A stretch of DNA of 64,000 nt, from the NCBI GenBank assembly GCA_014706295.1, contig JACSVZ010000002.1:20815994-20879993 (forward strand), written 5' to 3'. The DNA comes from Lycocorax pyrrhopterus obiensis. Its lineage: Eukaryota > Chordata > Aves > Passeriformes > Paradisaeidae. Below the pieces are notes generated by a model that was not told the origin of the DNA, did not search any database, and worked only from the letters and a program-made list of their open reading frames with translations. A program made the translations under genes and the position numbers. Positions 27,601-39,600 of this stretch are shown one piece after another (the first letter of the stretch is position 1; every line of letters starts with the position of its first letter).

Positions 27601-30600
27601 AAATTAGCACTATGTAATATCTGAATCCAAACTCTATATGATTTTCTTTTCCCAAAATAAACACAAATATCTTCACTACTCTTCAGCCAATCTGGGCTGT
27701 CAATTTATTCTCACTCTGACTTAGAATGATCTCTAGAGTAAATACTTTTTAATTTCAACCACTACAGCTTGTACAAATATAGCAAAGTAGGAGGTAGCTA
27801 CTGAAAGTGAGAGTAATGAACTTACAGAGAGGCTGAAACTATGGTTCTTTTTTTTTACAAAGATTTCTTTCTTTTGGTCCCAGAACAAGCATGGCAGTGC
27901 TATAAAGTTTTCATAAATACCAGACAGCTAAAATTACTTTTTTTATTAGGAATAATGTGTTTCAAAGTTTCTGTGGCCTGAGAGAAGGCAAACATGTATG
28001 TGTATGTGGATTTTTCTGTGAGAAGCAACTCTTCACTTCCCTGCAATCATCTCAGGCTTAGGTCTGATCTTCATCTTCTGTATATCCAGTTACAATAAGG
28101 TAGCAAATTGCTAAGCATAATAATGTCTGAGAGATTTACCAAGACTATGATTTTTTTTCTTTACATCTGCCGCTTATTTACATTTTTTCTGCTAAAGAAA
28201 ATATGGTTCAAATAATGTTTCTTTTGCAATAAGAATCCTTTATATTTTAAGTTGTGTATACTTAGCCAGCCAGAGCATAACCAGTATCAGAACTTTTCAA
28301 AGATGTTCTGGTTCATATTACACATTTCAATAGTCTTTTGCCTGGAGATATTTCAGAGAGAATGAGCTATTGAAAACATGGACAAGATTACCCCTCCTCC
28401 CCCCACCAAATAAACTGGAGTTTAAAAAAGAAGCATAAGTGAATTTTTTTTTCATGCAAAATGAAACTAATTTTCTTCTCCATGCATCTTGGTAAACAAT
28501 GTTTTTGTTTGCGTGGCTTATCTGTGATATATTAAATACTTGAAAAGTAGCCTGAAAAGAATAAAAGGCAAAACTATGTTTCCTGTAAAAAAAAAATGAA
28601 TGCCATGAGATGCAGCCATGGCCATGGCCCATAAAGTGCAAACAATTGCTTTAGCAGTCTGCCAGCTAGTAGCTGTGAATAGCTCATGGAGCAGCAACAC
28701 AGATGGAAATCCTTCAGTCAGACATGCCCACATGATACTCATTTTAAAATATGTATCACCCACTTAAACTACAGGTACCTTGGATTCTTAGTTCTTCACC
28801 ATCCTTCTGTCATTTAAAGGGGAAAGTCACATGGAATTCAAGGTAATATTTTGATTTGTTTCAAAGAGTCCAGGTCTCAAGTACCAGATAGATGAATATC
28901 ATAAAAGCCATGTAAGGGTTATGGTAGATTTTAGGGTTGTCTTCTGCCAATTTTGGCTGACCACATCACAAATAAGCCATATAAAAAGACTGAAAAATCC
29001 TTGAAAGAGTTTAGTCTTTTCTGGAATTTTTGGGCAGGGTCTTGATAGATACAGGCCACTATTTTCCAATAGGAATAGTGCTGGATTCAGTGCTATTATT
29101 TTTTTCCCTGAACTTCTTCACAAATAACTGGGAATTCATCTGTTTTACTTTCAACTGGGGCTTTGGTGGTGTGTTTTGTTGGTTTGTTGGTTGATTTCCT
29201 GGTTTTTGGGGTTTTTCAAAATTTATTTATTTAGAGGTGCTTCATTTCATTCTTTCTGCTGGGAAAAGTTAACCTTAACTAGGTTTGTAGCAGACTGCTT
29301 TCCTGATGATAGGCTTTTTATTCCTGGTCTTTCTCTGGCTTTTGTGAAAGATAATTTTCCTCATTATCATCCTGAATCATCCTGTATTATTTATCAAGAT
29401 GGGTAAGCTGGTTTTAAATAGCTTTATTGTGGAATATATGTTAGTTACAACATATACAAGGGTTTGGAGAAGTCAGAGTTTGAGAAGGATGAGAAAAGAG
29501 AAAAACCTCTGTGAACCCATGAAGTTAAAAGTGCACTGAAAACGTAGTATGGATTTGTGTCTTCTTCATTGATAGCTGAGTACAAGTTGAAATCTTCATT
29601 CCTATCTTCCTGACTGAACCCAGTAATTATTAGAAGTATGATGCCTGACTTTGGTCTTCAGCTGAATAAGCAGTGACAAGAATGGAAATTAATGGTTGAC
29701 AAATATTTATGTGCAGAGATGTACAGGGAATGGTTGAATGAGGTTGACCTAAAACAGAAAATAAAGCTGATGTCCTGTATGTGTCTTGGGCATCTGCTCA
29801 GCTCATCCCAAGTCTCAGGAAAAAGGCTCAATTGGCTGTTATCTGACAGCTGGTTAGGCAGCTGTAACTTGGCAGTGTTTGGTCAGGGTATTAGTCTGCC
29901 TATACATGCCAGTATATGTGAGTACAACTCCACAGTATGTGTGTTTAGGTGCAAATCCGCAGAAGGCAGGCAGAGATTCTTTTTGAACCATTTTACCCAG
30001 TATTGTGAGGGAGTTTGGGTCTAACATGCTACAAAAGACCTTTGTGTGCCTCCCTGGTAAAAACCAAGCCTCTTAGCATCTGCCAGCAGCAGTAACAGAA
30101 GGCCCTGAAGTACAGATGTGCCTTCACATTGCCTGTGGAGAGGCATGTACTTCATGTGATAGTTTCTTCTTTTTTTTCCGAAACATGCATGGTACTACAT
30201 AAAGAGTGAATTGTTTGGAATCCCAGTTTTCCTTTGGCACAGTGAGAGTGAAAGAAAAATCCCTTGTTACATATTGCACTATTGCTTGATTTTTGATTAA
30301 TTAGGATTGTGGCAACAGATTGATATCTCTTTAGGGGAATAAAACATGGATATAATTTTCTACATTATGCATGATTGCATGAGTGAACAGTACAAAAGCT
30401 GGCATTTTTCTTTGCTGTTGGGCAGTGGGTTACTACCATTTATGGCATTTTTTTCAGAAAAGCAAACACATTCAGTACTAAAATCAGAAGGCAGATTGAA
30501 TAGCTTTCAAAACCTCGCACATTGGGCAAAGCAAGATGTGTGATTGTCCTCAACAATTGCCTCCTTCTGTTTTTCATGAGCTGTAATAAGAGTCTTCCAA

Positions 30601-33600
30601 CTAAACTGAATTCATATTTTTTTCCAGACATACAATAATCACTATAGTATTAGACTGCATTCTGAACTTTGGCAAAGGAGTCCAAGTACTTTTTTCGTGC
30701 TAACTTTGCTAAGTGTTCACTGAAGGGTCTGTTACTGCCCAAGCACACCCCCAAATGTTGTTAGTGAGGTGAGTGCTAAAGGGGAGTGCCAGCTCTCCTA
30801 CTGAAAGTAGAACACCACGAATTGTCACTGCCCTGGGAGAGGGGTCAGCCTCAGGGGGCACTTGTCCCGCTCTGGAGAGGTGACAGTGACCTTCCCGCAG
30901 ACAGGCACTGGAAAGTGTCGAGTCTCGGCGGCCGCGTGGTCGGGCAGCACTGGCTCTGTGGCAGCAGGCGCACCCAATGTGAGGGGACCCAGAGGTCCGA
31001 GTCCCTCAGGTATCCCAGAGGCGAAAGAGGCAAGGGAGAGGACCACTCCGTGAAATCTTTCAGGAGTTTATTTTCCCCGAAAGCAAAGAGGAGGAATGGC
31101 TGTCAGTCCAAGGTTCCAGGTGCTTTTTCAACCGGGGTGGTACAGAACAAACAACCAATAGAGGATAAGTCCGGAGGAGGATCCCGAGGACACAGAACCA
31201 ATGGCTAAGTTACAGAGGAGGGAATTTACAGAACAAACCAATGAACAATCGAACTTCACAGAACCTTCTGGAGAAAGGGTATGGGCTCAGACCTGGGCCT
31301 CGCCCGCGGACTGCCCTTCGCTCTCTGACTCGTCAGCCCATTGGGTAGGCATGGCGTGATGGGCAGCGGGCAGACCCCAAGTGGTCCAAAGCACCCCAAC
31401 AACGAATTAATCCAGTTACCAGAAAAGAGCTGGCTGTCAAAAAACATGGGTTCGTTTATGCTTTTCTAATTCCTCATAGCAGCCAGCATATTCCATCTAT
31501 ACTTGGATTTGTTTCACTGTAGCCAGAAGTCTAACATTTATGAGGCAGTCCCTGTTCCATCTTCTCTGTTTATTATCCCTTAGCTCATTAAGAAGATTGT
31601 TAAGTGAAATGTAAAGCAGTACACACCATCCAGCTTAAAACAGCACACTTGGGATATAAGTTTCTGTCTGCGTTCCTCCCAAGAAGAAAAACTTTGGTGA
31701 GGGAGGGAACCTGGACAATTTTGTGGAAATTGTTATTAAAAGGACTGATAAAAAAATTCTGGCTTCTGTAGTGCTAGTTTTACTGTAAGAGTTCTTATCT
31801 AGCATACCAGTTTTAATATTCTCCAGGCTGAAAGCTGGTATTCTTGGTCTCAGCCTCTGAGTACGTAATGGCAGTATTGCAAGAGCTCCAATCATTAAGT
31901 ATGCACAAGTCGGACACCTATCCCTCCAAAAGCAGGAGGAAATAATTATTTAAAAATAAGTAACCTAATAAATATACACACATTTTCTTTCTAATTTTTT
32001 AATACTTTTTCTGTAGTGATCTGTTAGGAAAACTTGGGTGATATTTCTGAGTCAGATTCAGGCAGCATTCTCAAAAAATCATATGACTTAAGGATCTGGG
32101 GTTTGATGATAAGCCCTACATATCACAAAACACCATGGGAGCTGGTAGCACAGCCAGGGCATTATAAGGATTTACAAAGCAGCACAAGGCTCTTATGGTG
32201 ACAAGGACTAACCTGTTTGTTGTATGTGTACATTAAAGCATATCTGTGATGGAACATATAAATGACTAAAATTCGAGATAAAGACTTTAATAGATAATGA
32301 TTTTAGGTAAACTAGTGCATGAAATCTTTTTGACTTGTCAGTACCAAAGCACAAGCCAATGGAAGAAAATTATTGACCCTTTTTTGTGTCCTGTTTCTCT
32401 GTTCTCCCCATGATGAATTAGGAACATGAGTCTGAGAGCTAGCTTTGGGAGTATTTATCCCACAGAAAATGTTTTCAACACAGGCTTTCTAGGTGACCAA
32501 GAATGCAAAACAATGCCATTAAAAACACACCATTAAAAGCAAAAGTGTTTTAGCAGTTAGAATGGATCGAGAACAGACAAGGAAATGACCAACCTTAGAC
32601 ATGAAGGGCCTGAAGTGTAGCGCCATCCCTTCCCCCTAAATTGTTATGCAATTAAAGAGTTATGCATAAACATTGCTACAGTGCAGCTGATGTAGTTAAT
32701 TTAAGACCTTAAGTGAAATTGTTGTGTCCTCAAATTCTAAGGATTATACCACTTACTGTCACTTATGGCCTAGAAAATGGAAAAAGATATTTAGATATAA
32801 AATCTCCTCTATCAGGTTTGATCATGAGGAATGCTTGAAAACAATGTAGCTTCTCCTCATAGCTAGAGACTATATTTCGTTTCCATCACCACTGCTTTTC
32901 AGAAATTCAGGAATCCTACCTTTTGTGTTCAGCAAGACATCCCTTTCAGTTTCCTTTCTCTGCTTACTTGGGGTTTAGGACAAAACCATCTAGGCAGCTG
33001 AAACTGCTTTTATGTTGCCTATTTATTACAGACATGGTGTTCTGGTAAAAGCTGAACAAAATCAACTCAAATGTAAGAAATCCCATGAAACAGCTGGATT
33101 CTGGTTTTAGTTTATACTGTTGACATTCACCAGTAAGACATGTCCAGGAAGAGTTATAATGCACAGGAACACAGGATGTTTGCTCCTCTGCCTGTTGAAA
33201 ATAGAAATTTCCTGTTAATTTAGCAGACGTATGAAATTAATTCATCTTTGTTTCTTTTCTTTTTCAAGTTTGCTCACACAACTACACTTCTGAAACTGGC
33301 ATGCTAACATCTCCAAACTATCCCAATAACTATCCTGTCCGGACTGAGTGCATATACACCATCACAGTGGGAATAAACAGACAGATTGTGCTGCACTTCA
33401 CCGACTTCATCTTGGAAGGGAACAAACGCTGTACAGAGGATTATGTAGAAATCAGGTAAGGCTAATTATTTCTCTTGTCCTTAGTACTGATCACCATGTA
33501 AGTTGTCCAAACTCACTTAGGCATGTTCAGAATCTTTAGTTTAACTATACACCTTGCTGTCAATGTGGGAAAAGGACTTACCAGAGAGCTTTAAAGGCTA

Positions 33601-36600
33601 CCTTTTCCTCCTCTCCTCCTGCTCTGTTGTCAGCTTTCCCAATTGATAAATTCCAGTTCTGAGAGCAAGTGGATTGTGTGGGCTCTGTTACCATGCACTG
33701 CATTTGGGTTGTTTTCCTAAGTGCAGAAACAAGGAGTTTTATTGCCTGTCTTGTGACATATTCTCCATGATATCTGAAAAGTCATGGCAGTCAGGTGAAG
33801 TCCCAGGTGACTGGAAAAGGGGAAACATTGTACCCATTCTTAAAAAGGGTAGAAAAGAGGACCCTGGGAACTATCGACCTGTCAGCCTCACCTCTGTGCC
33901 TGGGAAGATCATGGAACAGATCCTCCTAGAAGCTCTGCTAAGGCACATGGAAGACAGGGGGGTGGCCCGAGACAGCCAGCATGGCTTCACCAAGGGCATT
34001 CTTGACCAATCCAGTGGCCTTCTGTGATGGAATGACTACATCAGTGGATGAGTGAACAGCTACAGATGTCATCTGTGTGGAATTCTGTAAAGCTTTTGAC
34101 ACAATCCCTCGCAACATTCTTCTCTCTAAATTGGAGAGAGATACATTTGATGGGTGGATGGCTCGGAAGATGAGGAATTGGATTGTCACATCCAGAGGGT
34201 AGTGGTCAATGGCTTGATGTGCAGATGGAGATCTCTGACAAGTGATCCCTCAAGGGTCTGTACTGGGATCAGTGTTATTTAATATCTTCATTAATGACAT
34301 AGACAGTTGGATCAAGTGCAGCCTCAGCAAATTTGCCAGTGACAGCAAGCTGAGGGTGCAGTTGACACACCTGAATGACAGGATGCCATCCAGAGGGACC
34401 TGGATAAGCTTGACTGGTTGGCCCATGTGAACCTCGTGAGGTTCAACAAGGCCAAGTACAAGGTCCTGCTCCTTGTTTGGAGCAACTCTCAGTATCAGTA
34501 CAGGCTGGGGAGTGAACGGATCAAGAGCAGCCCAGTGGAGAAGGACTTGAGGGTGCTGGTGGATGAAAAATTAGAGAGGACCTGGCAATGCGCCCGTGCA
34601 GCCCAGAAAGCCAACAGTATCCTGGGCTGCATCAAAAGCAGCATGGGCAGCAGCTCAAGGGAGATGATTCTGCCCCTCTGCCCTGCCCTGGTGAGACCCC
34701 ACCTGGAGTGCTGCATCCAGCTCTGGGGCCCCCAGCATAAGGACATGGACCTCTTGGAGCAAGTTCAAAGGAGGACCATGAAGACAGTCAGAGGGCTGGA
34801 GGACTCTCATATGAAGACAAGCTGAGAGACTTTGGATTGCTCAGAAGAAACTTTTTTCAATGAGGGTAGTGAGGCACTGGAACAGGTTGCCCACAGAGGC
34901 AGTTGATGCCCCATCCCTGGAAATGTTCAAGACCAGGCTGGACAAGACTCTGAGCAACCTTTTCTAGTTGAAGATGCCCCTGTTCATTGCAGAGTTGGGT
35001 GGCATAGATGACCCTTAGATGCCCCTTCCAACCCAAGCTGTTCTGTGATTCTATATTCTGTTTTATGTTTATAGTCTTTAGACAGCAGCTACTCTAGGCT
35101 GTAACATGAGGAGCATGTAAATAATCTGCTATATTTTTTTATACTGGTGTCACCATTAAACTTAGGACACCAACCTAGTGATTTCTAGGAAATTTTACAG
35201 GACAGAGACAAATAGAAGAAATTAATATTTGCAGGAACGTTACCTGCTTACAGCAGCACCAAGTGCGTGTCCTTTCTACTGTGCGCCTGCAGATGGATTT
35301 GCACTTTGCAGTGTTGGTGTACCCATTCCAGTCCTCATGAGCCAGCTCTCTGGGTGAACCATATCTGCAGAATGCAGTGTGCTTTTTCAGTTTGAGCATG
35401 CTAAGTGTTTCCATTACCTCACTGAGCACCCTGATAAAGCTCATCCTGAACGTTATACCAGATATTCTGTATGGGTTATTCCTTGGTAAGTAGTATCTTC
35501 TTTTTAAAACCAAACAGAAATCTGCTTGCTGAAGTTGCACTATTGAGATTCTGAATCCCAGCTGAATGAGCTGGGTTTTTTCAGCTGTACATACAAAGTG
35601 GAGAAAGTTATGAAAACCTGAAAAACTTCTTCAATATTTTCTAAGTAAAACGTTTCATTTTTTTTCTTTTTAAAACAACAATCTGAGATTAAATTTAATC
35701 TAAATTTATTTTAACAATTAACACTTTAATTTGGGGTGACCCAAATTGTAAACAGGGTGATTTTTTTTTACTTTTTCACCTTAGGAACTGAAAACACTTA
35801 TTATAGCATAAATTTAACTCTGTTTTCACTGTGAAGAGTTCAGCAGCATTAAACAGGTTTTAAGATATGGACAGAACATTCTAAGTGCAACTCAGCACAT
35901 TGCTGCTGCCATAACTGGATTTTTAGACTGTCTCTTCAAACCTGATACTGTTAAATGGGGTAGCTACACAAGTCTTAGGTGAAGTGCCACTCTCATTTCT
36001 TGTCCTGAGGTGTCCTCTGATAAATTGCATTCAGTCAACTAAGAAAATTGTTCATGTGACCACAGCTGCAGAGGCCAAGATGCAAGTGAGGGGAGGTTCT
36101 GGCACATTTCTTCAACTGCCAGTAACATGAGACAGCAGCAAGCAGTTTAAGCTGGGAGGATGACAAGAAAACAGAGTGGCAAAGGCTAAGTAGAAATTTT
36201 TCTCAAAAGCAGCAGAGAACATGTGAATATGCAATTGAAAGTATTACTGTCCACTTAAAAAGCATCATAGCAAGATCACACCCATATATAGATATAAATG
36301 TGTCTATTATTGTCTTACTGACCTGTAGGGTGTTTGTAGTATGAAAGTGCTTAAGGACAAGGCCAGGAAGCAATTGATAAGCAGGTTGTCACCATCTTTT
36401 TTATTCCCATAAGGCATGTGCAGGAGGCAGAACAGAACATTAACTGTGTATCCTGATCGCAGTATTAAAAAATGCTACTGGAAATATTACTTAATTTAAA
36501 AATAGGAAAATAAGTGGCTGTAGAACCAATTCTGAAGACTAAGAAAATATTTGAAAATGTGCATGACATTAGTGGAATTAATTCAGAAATGAATTCCCAT

Positions 36601-39600
36601 TTGTGTGGTGGCAAATAAACATGTCTTTTTAAAATAAGTCTGCTCATCTAGGTTTGCGCCAGGCTGAACAGAGAGCAGTGAGAAAATTACTGCTTCAAAT
36701 TAGAAGATTACCTTTGGTTGCACCAATGATTGTCAGCTTGTAGAATATAGAGAATATAGTCTACCTGAGACACTTCTCAAGCCTGTCATTGTGTTGACAT
36801 ACCCTCAGGCTGCTGAGATGAGAGAGTGACACACCCGGCAAGCAGGTGGTTGTGGTAGGCTTATTACTGCAAGTAGCAAGACTCAGTATTTGGTAGCAGT
36901 ATTTCTGTGGAAGATGAAAAGCCAGGATTAGTCTTTCCCAGGTCTGAAAGAATCACAAGATTTTTGATTTGCTAGCATTTCTCATGGTATCTCTCTTTGA
37001 CCAAAGATTTTTCTTCTCTATCATTCTAGAGATGGAGGCTATGAAACTTCTCCTCCTCTTGGAAAATACTGTGGTACAGACCTGCCTCCTGTTATAATCT
37101 CTCACGGTAACAAGCTGTGGATAAAGTTTGTAAGTGATGTATTTGGCACAAGAAAGGGATTTTCAGCAGAGTGGGATGGTACCTCAGCAGGTAAAATGAC
37201 TGCATCAAGTATAGAACTATTTTACACATCTCATTTTTGATCTTTTGTTTGTATTTAATTTCTCACCTTTTTAGCCACAACTTTTCTGCTTCCCATCTTC
37301 TAAAGTCTGTCTGCTAATTATATAGTGAGATGCATGCATGTTGTTAAGATCAAGTATATTTCTTGATCCTTAGCCTTTCTTTTTTACCATAGAGAAGGGC
37401 ATACTATTCCCTAGATATACAGTAGCTTCAATTTTCTCTTCTGCTTAGGAAAGCAGTAATTAAGAATTTAATGAAGAGGTTTCTAATTTGAAGGCTAACT
37501 CTCTATCAGAAGCACTCAGATTAGATAGTTAGTATTTCTAGGGGCTATGGGCTCTCTTCTGCTTACAACATTGATGGCTAGATGCAGATTTTTGGGGCAT
37601 TACTGAAGATGTTCAGGGCATATGAAGGAGGTCAGTAGTGAGAATCTCACACACCATGTCTAATTCTTTAGTTTTCTAACTGTTTAATGTTGGTTTGCTT
37701 TCTCTGCCATTTTCAGGTTGTGGTGGGACTTTGGGAACATCTTCAGGCATCTTCATGTCTCCCAACTACCCTATGCCATATTACCACAATTCAGAGTGCT
37801 ACTGGTTGCTCAAAGGAAACCGAGGAAGCCCATTTGAAATCCAGTTTGAGCAGTTCCATCTAGAATATCACCCCAAGTGCACCTTTGATTACCTTGCGGT
37901 AGGTCCCCTGGGACACCTTGCTCCATAGGAGGCAGCTGAGTATGCTGAGTACAAAGGCCAGGAAAAACACAGGGCCTTGGTTTTCAAATATTCCTAAGTG
38001 AACAGACCCAGAATAGGAAAGCTCCATGCTGATGTGCTACCTTCATATCACAGAGCCATGAGAGGCCAGGCAGCAGTCTGTGTAGCTGCTGGTAACAAAA
38101 GCATTTATATCTAGATAGAAAGAATCTGATCAATAGAAACAAGAATCTGTTTATATCTTTTAAATTTTCTGTGTTTTGAACCAAGACCTTAGTACGCTTT
38201 CTTAGTAAATTAAGTGGAAAAAAGCACAACAGTGCCAATAACCATATTGTTAATCCCAAATTTCATACTTGAATTGTTGCATAAATTATTTGTATATTTT
38301 TAATAAAATTGAAATGGAGTGCTGTGTTCCCCTCTTGGTAACTAAGCCCCTAAAAACCCACTAGTATTCAGTTACTGGCTTCCTGTTTTTGCTTGTTTCT
38401 GAAATGCCTGCCAGGCTTCCTCTGAGCAGAAATGGAATTTAACCTCTTGTATATCCATTAACATTTCTCTAAGCAGACATTTATCAGGAGGAATTTAATA
38501 GGATTTGTAATGTCATCAGATTTTTTTTTTTTTTTAAGATATATGATGGCAACAGCAGCAGTGCTAGACAGCTAGGTAAATTTTGTGGGGATCAGATACC
38601 ACAACCAATCCATTCCAGTGGAGACAGCGTGTATGTAAAACTAAGGACAGACAACAGTCTGCAAGGTGGAGGTTTCTTAGCCAAATACAAACAGGGTAAG
38701 TAAGTAAAATAAGATGAGAACATGTTTCTACAGCTCATGTTGTCTGTGAAACTGCTTGCAGCCCATGATCTTACCTATTTATGAGCACAGTAAAATGTAT
38801 AGAGCATACCACTGACACAGATTCTCTAGTGTGGTACAGTTACAGAACACAGCTAAAAATTATCTGCCCATCTACCTGGGATGGAGATTACCTTAGGAGA
38901 AAGCTGGTAAGGTGGCTCTATTTCTATTACCTGCAGCAGTGGCACTTACGACTCCAGATTTACTCAGAATAACAAGTGCTGGAAGTCCGTAACAGGATAG
39001 ATTGGACTATTCTTGCTCTTCTGTGCCTTCAGGCTCCTGACTTTTTAAAAGAGAAGGCAGACACAGCAAGATTCTCTGATATTAGAGCTGCTTTTGAGGC
39101 AGGATGACAAAAGATAATTGAGTTTCTGTCAGCCGGACTGAATCACTGGGGGTGCTTGGGATAATTTAGCCTATTGGGAACATTTTAAAAAGTTTCATTT
39201 TTTATATCTTGTGGTAAGGGTAATACTTTTCTTGCAAACATTTTTTTTGTAAAATAGTACTACCCCAGAAATATCAGAATAATAACATCTGGAGAAAAAT
39301 ACAAGAAGACATATGACAAATCAAAGTTATTTTATTCCCAGTCATAATCTTGAATATAGTCCTGGTGTTTACTTATCTCTTTATACACTTTATGCTTTTT
39401 TAATGGTTAAATGCACATTGGAAGATATGTAATTTCATCACATACAAAGTGGTTTGCAAGCATCTTTGTGTCCTCTAAGTATGACATGCCCAAGTGATAA
39501 GGATTGTTATAGGTTTGTAGACATGAAGTTGTCCAAGGTTTGGACAATAGTAAATGGATTATGAAACAGCTATTCACCCATGCATGACACATAGAGTAAT

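Larger units (their letters stand above)
25707..33268 (+). other. CUBN: Intron 18 (7.56 kb)
   Basis: Lies between CUB5 and CUB6. It contains a CR1 fragment (26365-26470) and a GC-rich antisense LTR-like block (about 30757-31446). The rest is AT-rich with no exon recognised. Confidence 0.85.

Noticed and set aside
30960..30985. Retroviral primer binding site next to the antisense LTR-like block
   Set aside because: The bases after the putative LTR end do not match any tRNA primer complement I could recall.
30786..31208. 140-codon open frame on the + strand
   Set aside because: Lies in the GC-rich LTR-like block, has low-complexity composition and no recognisable domain; explained by GC-rich sequence having few stops.
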